From the NCBI GenBank assembly GCA_011176655.1, contig DUEB01000053.1, positions 1-6,573 of the forward strand: 6,573 nucleotides of DNA. The letters run 5' to 3'. Under the pieces are notes generated by a model. It had not been told where the DNA came from. It worked only from the letters and a program-made list of their open reading frames with translations, and did no database searches. Source of the stretch: Dehalococcoidia bacterium. GTDB lineage: Bacteria; Chloroflexota; Dehalococcoidia; Dehalococcoidales; UBA5760. Both the position numbers and the translations under genes were made by a program. Shown piece by piece: positions 1 to 5,731 of the stretch; position 1 is the stretch's first letter, and each line of letters starts with the position of its first letter.

Positions 1-635
1 TCACGACCTATAGCGGGGCCGGTATTTCGGCTTCCGGTGAACATTCGTCGTGTTTCAATGGCCTACTAATGAGTATCACCGGTCTTAAGATAGCCGTGCC
101 CTCCACAGCCTATGACGCCAAAGGGCTAATTAAGTCCGCAATCAGGGAAGATACCCCGGTGATAGTCCCCTATCACAAGTTTCTGATACTTAACGGTTTC
201 AAAGGTGAAGTCCCTGATGAGGAATATACCATCCCCTTAGGCAAGGCAGACGTGAAGAGGGAAGGCAAAGATGTGACTGTGGTCGCCACAGCGCTTATGG
301 TTCACCGCGCCTTGGCGGCCGCGGAGAAGCTTCAGAAGAAGGGTATAAGCATCGAGGTGATTGACCCACGCACCCTCGTGCCTCTGGACAAAGAGGCTAT
401 CTTTGAATCGCTGGGAAAGACCGGCCGGCTAATAATCATGGAAGAGGACCCGATAACAGCCAGCGCCGCCTGTCAGATTTCCGCTCTCGTGGCCGAGGAA
501 GCCTTTGACCTCCTTGATGCCCCTATCAAACGGGTGTGTTGTCCGGATACCCCGGTTCCATTCAGCCCGCCTCTGGAGAAGATCTGGATGCCGGATGAAG
601 AGAACCTGATAAGTGCGGTAAACGAAATTATGTAA
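1..635 (+). CDS. 2-oxoacid dehydrogenase E1 component, beta subunit (3' part)
   Basis: The reading frame is open from base 3, so the gene starts before the window; 210 C-terminal residues are visible. The Met at 69 is internal, because conserved family sequence (GAGISASGEHSS, matching the usual G-x-x-H-S-Q region with its active-site His) lies in frame before it. E1 beta subunits pair with E1 alpha to decarboxylate a 2-oxoacid with thiamine diphosphate and pass the acyl group to lipoyl-E2. Visible family marks are the pyrimidine-binding-domain end PSTAYDAKGLIKSAIRED and the transketolase C-terminal domain, with VIDPRTLVPLD, a GRLIIMEED segment and the tail APIKRVCCPDTPVPFSPPLEK. Length fits the C-terminal two thirds of a protein usually near 325 residues. 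The E2 gene follows after 152 bases. Substrate (pyruvate, acetoin or branched-chain oxoacid) cannot be told from this part. The family call is secure. Confidence 0.93.
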   Translation, partial: TTYSGAGISASGEHSSCFNGLLMSITGLKIAVPSTAYDAKGLIKSAIREDTPVIVPYHKFLILNGFKGEVPDEEYTIPLGKADVKREGKDVTVVATALMVHRALAAAEKLQKKGISIEVIDPRTLVPLDKEAIFESLGKTGRLIIMEEDPITASAACQISALVAEEAFDLLDAPIKRVCCPDTPVPFSPPLEKIWMPDEENLISAVNEIM

Positions 636-787
636 AAGTCATGTCATCGCACTTAGATGCCTATAAGTAGTCCGGGCACTTGTCTCTGGGCAAGGGCGGC
701 TTGAGAGATTCCAAGGGCACAAGGTTAAGTATCGCGCTTTAGAAGTGCAGCCTTTATTGTACTATATTCTTGGTCGGAGGTTAACAA

Positions 788-1990
788 ATGGCAAAGCAAG
801 TCACCGTGCCAAAACTTGGCATGGGTACGGCGCCAGTCACTCTGGTTGAGTGGCTCGCCAAGGAAGGCGAGTGGGTGGAGAAGGGAAAGGTTGTCTTGAT
901 TGTGGAAACGGAGAAAATTAGACATGACGTTTTGGCGAAGGCTTCAGGATTTCTCCACATCCTAGTCGAGGAGGGCTCTGACGCTCCAATCAGCTCTGCG
1001 GCCGGTCTTCTTGCCGAAACCAAGGAGGAACTGGCCACTCTACAAAAAGAAGAGCCGGCGGCAGCTACCGTTTCCAGCCAGAAGCCTGCGGAAACACCCA
1101 GAACAGCACCACCAGTAGAAGTCGGGGGCAGGCGTGAGGGTCGTATTAAGATATCACCCGCGGCACGCAAGCTTGCCGAAGAGCATATGATTGATCTCTC
1201 CGTTGTGGAAGGTACTGGCCCGAACGGACGGATCGTCCGCGAGGATGTTGAGCGGGCGATCGCCAGCGGGGCACCAGCAGCAGCCCAGAAATATGATGGA
1301 CGCGAGGTTGAGAAGACGATTCCACTCAGGGGAACAAGACAGGCTATCGCCGAACATATGGAGCGTAGTCTGAAGGTATCAGCCCAGCTCACGGCCATGG
1401 GTGAGATAGACGCCGGGGAGCTCGTGAAGCTTTACAAGAACTTGAAGAAACAGGCGGAAAGCACCGGGCAGAGGATCACCTACACGGCCCTTGTTATCGC
1501 GGCGGTGGCTAAGGCGCTGCGGGAAAACCCTCTGGTTAACGCATCCATCATCGATAATGAGATCAAGGTCTGGAAGAACGTCAATATCGGGGCGGCGGTG
1601 ACCGTGGAAGGCGGGCTCATTGTTCCGGTGATAAGAGATGCCGACCTGAAGTCGCTCGGCGAGATAAGCGAGAGGCTCAAGGAGCTTACCGAGAAGGCTA
1701 GAAATAGGGCGCTTACCGACGATGATGTCAAGGGGGGGACCTTCACCGTCAGCAATCTAGGCGCCCTCGGGCACGGGTGGCGTTTTGATACCCTCATCAT
1801 TAATCAGCCGGAATCAGCCATACTGGGCGTTGGTGGCATTACGGAGCGGCCCGCCGTGCGTGACGGTCAGATTGTCATTCGACCGGTTATGACGTATAGC
1901 TTCACCTACGACCACCGGCTGGTTGACGGCGCCCTCGCGGCGCAGTTCATGACGAGTTTCATAGCCACGCTCGACAAGGCTAAAGTCTAG
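788..1990 (+). CDS. 2-oxoacid dehydrogenase E2 component, lipoamide acyltransferase
   Basis: This 400-residue protein is the core of a 2-oxoacid dehydrogenase complex, taking the acyl group from E1 and transferring it to CoA. Three family domains appear in order. A single lipoyl domain (about 1-78) has the lipoylated Lys at about 43 in VETEKIRHD. An Ala/Pro-rich linker (about 88-115) follows. The peripheral subunit-binding domain (about 118-160) has ISPAARKLAEEH and GTGPNGRIVREDV. The catalytic domain (about 175-400) has TFTVSNLGALG and the active-site motif YDHRLVDG with His376 and Asp380. The start ATG has GGAGG at 776-780, seven bases upstream. The lipoyl motif ETEKI and the GHGW segment after SNLGALG look closer to acetoin-dehydrogenase-like E2 than to classic PDH E2, but this is only an impression. 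It probably shares an operon with the preceding E1 beta. No E3 gene is in the window. Confidence 0.95.
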   Translation: MAKQVTVPKLGMGTAPVTLVEWLAKEGEWVEKGKVVLIVETEKIRHDVLAKASGFLHILVEEGSDAPISSAAGLLAETKEELATLQKEEPAAATVSSQKPAETPRTAPPVEVGGRREGRIKISPAARKLAEEHMIDLSVVEGTGPNGRIVREDVERAIASGAPAAAQKYDGREVEKTIPLRGTRQAIAEHMERSLKVSAQLTAMGEIDAGELVKLYKNLKKQAESTGQRITYTALVIAAVAKALRENPLVNASIIDNEIKVWKNVNIGAAVTVEGGLIVPVIRDADLKSLGEISERLKELTEKARNRALTDDDVKGGTFTVSNLGALGHGWRFDTLIINQPESAILGVGGITERPAVRDGQIVIRPVMTYSFTYDHRLVDGALAAQFMTSFIATLDKAKV

Positions 1991-1996
1991 TCAGCA

Positions 1997-2025
1997 TTGA
2001 TATCGGTAGTGCAGCCCCATAGACT
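1997..2025 (+). promoter_or_regulatory. Possible weak sigma-70 promoter before the MoaD-like gene
   Basis: TTGATA (1997-2002) and TAGACT (2020-2025) are separated by 17 bases, giving 5/6 and 4/6 matches to the consensus boxes. It starts only seven bases after the E2 stop codon. Such matches arise by chance, so this is tentative. Confidence 0.25.
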
Positions 2026-2064
2026 AGTTTTGGAGGACGGTAAGCGGCTGAGGGCGCTTGACTA

Positions 2065-2226
2065 ATGGCCGAGATGAGAGTAAGGCTGCGGTTGTTTGCG
2101 ACACTCAGAGGACTCTTTGGCTTTACGAAAAGGCATATCGAACTGCCGGGGGGATTTGATGTTGACAGGGTCCTCAGGAAAGATGGAGATGTGGTTTCAG
2201 TATTTCCTCCGGTTGGCGGTGGGTAG
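2065..2226 (+). CDS. MoaD/ThiS-like sulfur-carrier protein, apparently internally shortened
   Basis: This 53-codon frame resembles small ubiquitin-like sulfur carriers. Such proteins carry a C-terminal thiocarboxylate on a Gly-Gly tail for molybdopterin, thiamine or related biosynthesis. The N-terminus MRVRLRLFATLRGLFG and IELPGGFDV match the first beta hairpin of MoaD. The C-terminus RKDGDVVSVFPPVGGG matches the last strand and tail. Family members usually have 75-90 residues. Here the two ends are joined directly, leaving out roughly 25 residues that normally form the helix and the V-N-G strand. An in-frame stop (2059-2061) lies just upstream. ATG 2065 has a weak GAGGG (2050-2054) ten bases ahead, and ATG 2074 is an alternative start. 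A strong GGAGG at 2031-2035 is too far away to serve either. It may be a decaying gene after an in-frame deletion, or a minimal variant. I see no molybdopterin or tungsten-enzyme gene beside it. Confidence 0.55.
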   Translation: MAEMRVRLRLFATLRGLFGFTKRHIELPGGFDVDRVLRKDGDVVSVFPPVGGG

Positions 2227-2243
2227 TTTATACGTGGTAGTCC

Positions 2244-2297
2244 GGATACCAACCGCCTCGACCTGAGCCGAGGCGGCATTCGTTCCGGCTGGTATCC
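2244..2297. repeat. Nested inverted repeat / strong hairpin downstream of the MoaD-like gene
   Basis: Outer arms GGATACCA (2244-2251) and TGGTATCC (2290-2297) are perfect complements. Inside them, CCGCCTCG (2253-2260) and CGAGGCGG (2269-2276) form an 8-base-pair stem with an 8-base loop. It begins 17 bases after the MoaD-like stop codon, so it could act as a transcription end. There is no T-run after either stem, so a classical intrinsic terminator is not supported. A dispersed repeat or structured RNA element is also possible. Confidence 0.55.
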
Positions 2298-2391
2298 CCA
2301 AGACACGGCATGGCTATAGCCTGAGACAGTCTATTACCGGCAAGATAGATAGTGCGGTTTTACCGAGGAGGTATGCCAGCTAGGGACACAG

Positions 2392-2408
2392 CCCCCCTGC
2401 TTGGGGGG
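2392..2408. repeat. GC-only hairpin abutting the lipoprotein promoter
   Basis: Six C (2392-2397) and six G (2403-2408) form a perfect stem around the loop TGCTT. The right arm ends one base before the -35 box TTGACA at 2410. No T-run follows, so it may be a weak transcription barrier insulating the promoter from upstream reading, or simply a homopolymer pair. Confidence 0.4.
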
Positions 2409-2409
2409 A

Positions 2410-2438
2410 TTGACAATCACCTGAGTTAGGATTAGATT
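2410..2438 (+). promoter_or_regulatory. Sigma-70 type promoter for the lipoprotein gene
   Basis: The -35 box TTGACA (2410-2415) is perfect and the -10 box TAGATT (2433-2438) matches 4/6, with a 17-base spacer. Transcription would start near 2445, giving a leader of about 150 bases before ATG 2595. Confidence 0.5.
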
Positions 2439-2510
2439 TGGTAGCGTAAAGATATGAAACGAAGCTAGAAAGAACATTGTCGTGCCGATTTAGAAGCCAG
2501 GGGATGCCGT

Positions 2511-2556
2511 AGAGGGCAATGGAGTCGTCACCAACATGACGGTTGCCGTGCCCTCT
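2511..2556 (+). promoter_or_regulatory. Two-tier stem-loop in the lipoprotein mRNA leader
   Basis: Outer arms AGAGGGCA (2511-2518) and TGCCCTCT (2549-2556) pair perfectly. Inner arms CGTCA (2526-2530) and TGACG (2537-2541) close a six-base loop CCAACA, with a symmetric 7x7 internal loop between the two stems. It ends 27 bases before the ribosome binding site, which it does not cover. It does not match a riboswitch class that I know. It could stabilise the mRNA, bind a regulator, or be an old terminator. Confidence 0.4.
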
Positions 2557-2583
2557 CTGATTTCTATCGGGGATTCGGCCCAG

Positions 2584-2589
2584 AGGAGG
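2584..2589 (+). promoter_or_regulatory. Ribosome binding site deciding the lipoprotein start
   Basis: AGGAGG ends five bases before ATG 2595. A GTG at 2589-2591 in the same frame overlaps this site itself, so ATG 2595 is the more likely start. Confidence 0.75.
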
Positions 2590-2594
2590 TGAGG

Positions 2595-3716
2595 ATGAAG
2601 AGGACTGTGACTCTTTTACTTACAGTGGGGGTAATTACCAGTTTAATCCTGGCCGGCTGCCTTCAGATAACGCCAGTAACAGAACCGGCCCAAGAGTCAG
2701 AACCGCCCCCAGCAACGGAACCGACACCAGCACAGCCCACTACGCCAGCCGCGGAGACGCCGGCGGCTGATTACAGTGATATTCTCTCCTTCTTTGGAGA
2801 GGCGGAGAGAGAGCTAAATCATGTGGAGGTATATCTTAACAACGGTAAGTTTAGCGAAGCGCGCCAGTCTATTGTGGATGCTCAGCTTCACCTGTCAGAT
2901 GCGGAGACGCTCCTTTCTGAGGCAGACCTGAGCCAGACCGAAGAGGAGGACACCACCCTGGCCATCTCCTGCGCCAACGAAGTGCTGGTGGGCTACAGTA
3001 AACTGGTAGACGTGCTGGAAGCGATGGAAGACGGCGCCTGGCTCACCTGGGGGCCATACCATGAAATCATCGATAGCATCACGGAGGCGCAGGCCAGACT
3101 GACTGCCGCCCAGGAGATAGCATCGGGTATTACCGACCAGACATTATTAGAGGGTATGGAGTTTGCTGAGTTTATAGCTAGCATCGATGAAATGTTAGAG
3201 CAGCTTCAAGCCGAAGAACTGCTGGTAGCTATCAAGGTGTATACCTACATCGACAAGATTGACCCGGAATCAGTGCGGGATTTAGCCATTGAGATAACCG
3301 AGGACGCCACCAATGACAAGAAGGCGGTTACGGCGATTTTTGACTATGTCCGCGACACCATCAAATACGTGAATGACCCCAGGGTTACGGAGCTAGATTT
3401 TGACTACGTCCAGCCACCCCAACAAACTATACAACGGGAGGCTGGAGACTGCGATGACCACGCCGTACTCCTGGCATCAATGCTGGAAGCAATCGGCTAC
3501 AGTACCACCATCTGCTTCGTGGATACGGATGAAGAAGCGCCCCTGGAACCAAATCACATGAATATAATTGTAACCATTGACGACAGGGAATACATCCTCG
3601 AAGCCACCTGTAAGACATGCGACATGGGAGAATACCCCGGCGAAATGTATTACCAGGGCTATGATTATGCAGAGTTCAAGACAATGATGCTGGAAGCGAT
3701 GGGCCAGGGTGTTTAA
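2595..3716 (+). CDS. Lipoprotein with transglutaminase-like domain
   Basis: The predicted protein has 373 residues. A type II signal peptide (1-21) ends in the lipobox LILAGC, so Cys22 would be lipidated and the protein held on the outer face of the membrane. A Pro/Thr/Glu-rich spacer (about 26-58) follows, then a long helical region (about 62-220) with Asp/Glu/Gln/Leu-rich segments. The C-terminal domain (about 240-340) is of the transglutaminase-like fold. It has Cys286 in GDCDDHAVLLASMLEAIG, His321 in PNHMN, and an acidic residue, Glu336, in YILEATCK where Asp is usual. These form the expected Cys-His-acid triad of a cysteine protease or transpeptidase-like enzyme. The target is unknown; cell-surface peptide or protein processing is a reasonable inference. 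A CKTC motif (339-342) directly after the acid is uncommon and could bind metal or form a disulfide. It seems to be transcribed alone from the promoter at 2410-2438. Confidence 0.82.
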   Translation: MKRTVTLLLTVGVITSLILAGCLQITPVTEPAQESEPPPATEPTPAQPTTPAAETPAADYSDILSFFGEAERELNHVEVYLNNGKFSEARQSIVDAQLHLSDAETLLSEADLSQTEEEDTTLAISCANEVLVGYSKLVDVLEAMEDGAWLTWGPYHEIIDSITEAQARLTAAQEIASGITDQTLLEGMEFAEFIASIDEMLEQLQAEELLVAIKVYTYIDKIDPESVRDLAIEITEDATNDKKAVTAIFDYVRDTIKYVNDPRVTELDFDYVQPPQQTIQREAGDCDDHAVLLASMLEAIGYSTTICFVDTDEEAPLEPNHMNIIVTIDDREYILEATCKTCDMGEYPGEMYYQGYDYAEFKTMMLEAMGQGV

Positions 3717-3878
3717 CCAGCCACGCCCTTCAAGCTCTCTAAGCTGGATCCTGTGCCCGCCAGCATCAACCGCCCGCTAATTGAAAAAGGGGCCACTATG
3801 CTGGGTGTGGAGCTATCCGACCTGGTTACCGATACTATTATGGGCATACACCAAGTAGCTGACATGACAGGCCTCTAG
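3717..3878 (+). pseudogene. Remnant resembling the C-terminus of an HD-domain hydrolase
   Basis: Directly after the lipoprotein stop codon, and in the same frame, 53 sense codons run to TAG at 3876-3878. The part SINRPLIEKGATMLGVELSD, followed by LVTDTIMG and ending in ADMTGL, resembles the C-terminal tail of HD/HDIG-family predicted phosphohydrolases (an E-K-G-A-x-x-L-G-V-E-L pattern, then a helix ending in G-L). The catalytic His-Asp portion is absent, so this is probably a leftover of a deleted gene. An internal ATG at 3798, preceded by AAGGGG, could allow a 26-residue peptide, but nothing supports that. Alternatively it could be a readthrough extension of the lipoprotein. The family call is from memory of the pattern and is tentative. 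Confidence 0.42.
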
Positions 3879-3900
3879 CCCGAGACACCCCCGTCATGTC
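3861..3900. repeat. Inverted repeat between convergent genes, possible bidirectional terminator
   Basis: GACATGAC (3861-3868) and GTCATGTC (3893-3900) are perfect 8-base complements with a 24-base loop. It sits between plus-strand reading and the 3' end of the minus-strand zinc-ribbon gene (37 bases past its stop). No T-run is present on either strand, so termination is uncertain. Confidence 0.3.
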
Positions 3901-3937
3901 TGAGGAATATATCTCAACAAACCGCGTAATGTCAGCT

Positions 3938-4078
3938 CTAGCTCTTGCCAATCCGGAACATCTTGGTGCCACACACCGGGCACACACCCTGGGTCGCCGG
4001 CTTACCATTCTTCATGGTTATCGCCCTGGCGTCCTTCATTTCCCTCTTGGCTCGGCACTTAACACAATATGCCTGCAT
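3938..4078 (-). CDS. Small zinc-ribbon protein, DUF5679 type
   Basis: This 46-residue protein begins MQAYCVKCRAKREMKD and contains GVCPVCGTKMFRIGKS at its end. Two CxxC pairs (Cys5/Cys8 and Cys33/Cys36) would bind one zinc ion as a zinc ribbon. The pattern C-V-K-C-x-x-K-R, then A-T-Q-G-x-C-P-V-C-G-T, then R-I-G-K, fits the short DUF5679 family; its function is unknown to me. The start is well supported: AAGGAGG (4085-4091) lies six bases upstream of ATG at 4078. It follows the MmgE/PrpD gene on the same strand after 80 bases, but has its own promoter at 4106-4134. A plus-strand open frame at 3896-4336 overlaps it and is a shadow. Confidence 0.85.
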   Translation of the reverse strand: MQAYCVKCRAKREMKDARAITMKNGKPATQGVCPVCGTKMFRIGKS

Positions 4079-4105
4079 AGTCAACCTCCTTCCGACTGTG
4101 AATCA

Positions 4106-4134
4106 ACCATAGACTATACTTCGCCCCATGTCAA
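4106..4134 (-). promoter_or_regulatory. Sigma-70 type promoter for the zinc-ribbon gene
   Basis: Read on the minus strand, TTGACA (4134-4129) is a perfect -35 box and TATGGT (4111-4106) a 4/6 -10 box, 17 bases apart. Transcription would start near 4099, leaving about 20 bases of leader that include the ribosome binding site. Confidence 0.5.
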
Positions 4135-4158
4135 TAGCCTGAAAGTCTTCACCCGAAC

Positions 4159-5538
4159 CTATGAGACGGATAACAGGCTGCCTAAAGCGGCGAGGTCGGG
4201 CTCGGTCTCCAGCGAGCGCACCCGGGATATGATTTCGGCTCTGTCTTCCCCGGAGAAGACAGGGGCAGCCAGTCCCTCAAATTTCTGTATCACTTCCTCC
4301 CAGGAAAGCGGGTTCTCCGGGTCTCCCCTGGGGTAGTCAACCCTGGTTGAGAATTTCTTACCATCTTTGGTGACTATCTCAACGCTGGCCGGCCACTTCC
4401 TGGGGTAGACATTGTCCAACCCGGCGTCGGAAATACAGGAGATCCGGTTCATCATCTCCCCGACCTCGGGAGACCTGAGGTTCGCCTCCGTATATTCGTC
4501 CAGAGAGGCTCTACCGTAGAGAATAGCCAGAGCGGCACCGAAGGGCATACTGAACTGAGCATCGACCACCGTCCGCGGACTGTATTTCACCTCCCGGGGC
4601 TCGACGACTATGGGAAAGCCGGCCTTCAGTATTCCCAGCTTTACCTCGGCCACATCCTGCGCCCCCAGGTTGTCCTCCCTCATAATCTTCAAGATACCGT
4701 CAATCGGGCCCTGCTTGTAGCGGCAGCAGGCATGGGGCTTGATGCTGACCCTCATGACCTCAAAAGAGTCCCCGAGCCCCGCCACTAATTTGCCGGGGTC
4801 GGGGCTATCGGAATAGGCGTGGAGAAAGCCATATCCGCCCTCCAGGATGGTAGTCGGGCCGGTGAAGCCTCTCCGGGCGAGGAGCGCCGCAATGATGCCG
4901 CTTTGGGCTGCCCATCCCGGGTGCAGCCGCTTCACCCAGGAACCATCCGTCAAAAACTCCATCGAACCCGCCGCCTGGCTGCCGGCAATACCCAGGGCAT
5001 TTATTATCTCCCCCTGACTAAGGCCGAGTATCTTGGCCGCCGCCGCCGCCGCCCCGAAAGCACCGCAGGTTCCCGTGGGGTGAAAGCCCCGGGCGTAGTG
5101 ACTGGCTGGGTTCAGGGCCTTACCGAGCCGGATCATAACCTCATAACCTACTACCACCGCCTCTATCAACTTTCTTCCGTCACACCCCGCCAGTTCAGCA
5201 GCCGCCAGGGCTGCGGGAAAGATAGCGACCCCGGGGTGGGACGAAGACTCGTTACTGACATCGTCCAGCTCCAGAGAATGGGCCGCGGCACCGTTGGCCA
5301 GAGCGGCATAGTGAGCGGATGCCCTTAGGTCGCTACCGATAACGACGCAACCCCCGGCAGCATTATCTACATCCGTGATGAAGCTACGCACCACCCGGGA
5401 CGATCTCTCCAGGGAGCCCCTGGCGGCGACCCCCAGAAAGTCCAGGGCAAGGTACCTAACCCGGTCAACGACTTCAGGGGAAAGCCCCTGGTAGCCTAGC
5501 TTATGGCAGAAACCCGCTATCTCCTTAGTGGCTCCCAT
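4159..5538 (-). CDS. MmgE/PrpD family protein
   Basis: This 459-residue protein has the usual length for the MmgE/PrpD family (2-methylcitrate dehydratase, cis-aconitate decarboxylase and relatives). These are cytoplasmic enzymes that dehydrate or decarboxylate small polycarboxylic acids. The helical N-terminal part carries LELDDVSNESSSHPG (about 89-103, with His101), GFHPTGTCGAFGAAAAAAK (His153), DGSWVKRLHPGWAAQSG (Lys203) and SIKPHACCRYKQG (Lys267). These correspond to the basic and acidic active-site positions of the family. YSPRTVVDAQFSMPFGAALA (about 319-338) is the family's C-terminal-domain entry. The start is supported by AGGAGG (5546-5551), seven bases upstream of ATG at 5538. It is not next to prpB, prpC or other methylcitrate genes, and the E-L-D-D-V site differs from the D-x-D-D-T of classic PrpD and ACOD1. 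So the substrate should be left open. Confidence 0.92.
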   Translation of the reverse strand: MGATKEIAGFCHKLGYQGLSPEVVDRVRYLALDFLGVAARGSLERSSRVVRSFITDVDNAAGGCVVIGSDLRASAHYAALANGAAAHSLELDDVSNESSSHPGVAIFPAALAAAELAGCDGRKLIEAVVVGYEVMIRLGKALNPASHYARGFHPTGTCGAFGAAAAAAKILGLSQGEIINALGIAGSQAAGSMEFLTDGSWVKRLHPGWAAQSGIIAALLARRGFTGPTTILEGGYGFLHAYSDSPDPGKLVAGLGDSFEVMRVSIKPHACCRYKQGPIDGILKIMREDNLGAQDVAEVKLGILKAGFPIVVEPREVKYSPRTVVDAQFSMPFGAALAILYGRASLDEYTEANLRSPEVGEMMNRISCISDAGLDNVYPRKWPASVEIVTKDGKKFSTRVDYPRGDPENPLSWEEVIQKFEGLAAPVFSGEDRAEIISRVRSLETEPDLAALGSLLSVS

Positions 5539-5582
5539 CTCAGCACCTCCTCATTCAAGTTCGCCCTCTCCATGTTGCTACT

Positions 5583-5611
5583 ATTTTACGCAGCTATCCC
5601 TTTCCTTTCAA
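5583..5611 (-). promoter_or_regulatory. Sigma-70 type promoter for the MmgE/PrpD gene
   Basis: On the minus strand, TTGAAA (5611-5606) and TAAAAT (5588-5583), each 5/6 matches, are separated by 17 bases. Transcription would begin near 5576, about 38 bases before the ATG. Confidence 0.55.
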
Positions 5612-5652
5612 CTCCAGCACAGAAAGCGGCCCGGTCCGGCTACGGCTCCGCT

Positions 5653-5681
5653 TTGTCATCCGGGCTTAAAGCGCCTATAAT
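5653..5681 (+). promoter_or_regulatory. Near-consensus sigma-70 promoter for queA
   Basis: TTGTCA (5653-5658, 5/6) and TATAAT (5676-5681, 6/6) are separated by 17 bases. This is the strongest promoter match in the window. Transcription would start near 5688, about 44 bases before the GTG start. Confidence 0.62.
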
Positions 5682-5717
5682 GGCCACTAGCTGGCCCGGC
5701 ACGGTGAATTATATACT

Positions 5718-5725
5718 AGGGGTGA
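5718..5725 (+). promoter_or_regulatory. Ribosome binding site supporting the queA GTG start
   Basis: AGGGGTGA, close to the consensus AGGAGGTGA, ends six bases before GTG 5732. The following residues KTSDFDYSLPPELIAQTP match the standard QueA N-terminus, so GTG is the right start although ATG codons occur downstream. Confidence 0.7.
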
Positions 5726-5731
5726 CCATCT

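Larger units (their letters stand above)
2227..2594. other. Gene-poor interval with several inverted repeats
   Basis: No convincing protein gene is visible on either strand in these 368 bases. All frames break after a few tens of codons and no family motif appears. The interval holds a nested inverted repeat (2244-2297), a 10-base perfect palindrome GGCTATAGCC (2312-2321), a GC-only hairpin (2392-2408), a likely promoter (2410-2438) and a two-tier stem-loop (2511-2556). From about 2445 on, it is probably the untranslated leader of the lipoprotein mRNA. Confidence 0.5.

Noticed and set aside
69..635. ATG at 69 as the start of the E1 beta gene
   Set aside because: Conserved E1 beta sequence, including the His region GEHSS, is in frame upstream to the window edge, so the Met is internal.
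781..1398. 205-codon open frame on the minus strand
   Set aside because: It is antisense to the lipoyl and binding domains of E2; its Ser/Ala/Pro-rich translation is what opposite-strand reading of this gene gives.
1987..2030. CTAGTC / GACTAG inverted repeat followed by TTTT as an E2 terminator
   Set aside because: The stem is only six pairs with a 29-base loop, too weak for an intrinsic terminator, and it overlaps the E2 stop codon.
2373..2429. An 18-residue frame (MPARDTAPLLGGIDNHLS) behind AGGAGGT
   Set aside because: The ribosome binding site touches the ATG with no spacing, the frame covers the hairpin and the -35 box of the lipoprotein promoter, and no family pattern is visible.
2494..2592. 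Open stretch of about 31 codons running into the lipoprotein ribosome binding site
   Set aside because: Short, no good start or family motif; the inverted repeat at 2511-2556 explains its structure better.
3896..4336. 146-codon open frame on the plus strand
   Set aside because: It crosses the zinc-ribbon gene and the 3' end of the MmgE/PrpD gene on the other strand, both with clear family motifs; its own translation has no recognisable domain.
4819..5328. 169-codon open frame on the plus strand
   Set aside because: It lies wholly within the MmgE/PrpD gene and has a low-complexity, Arg/Gly-rich translation typical of an antisense shadow.
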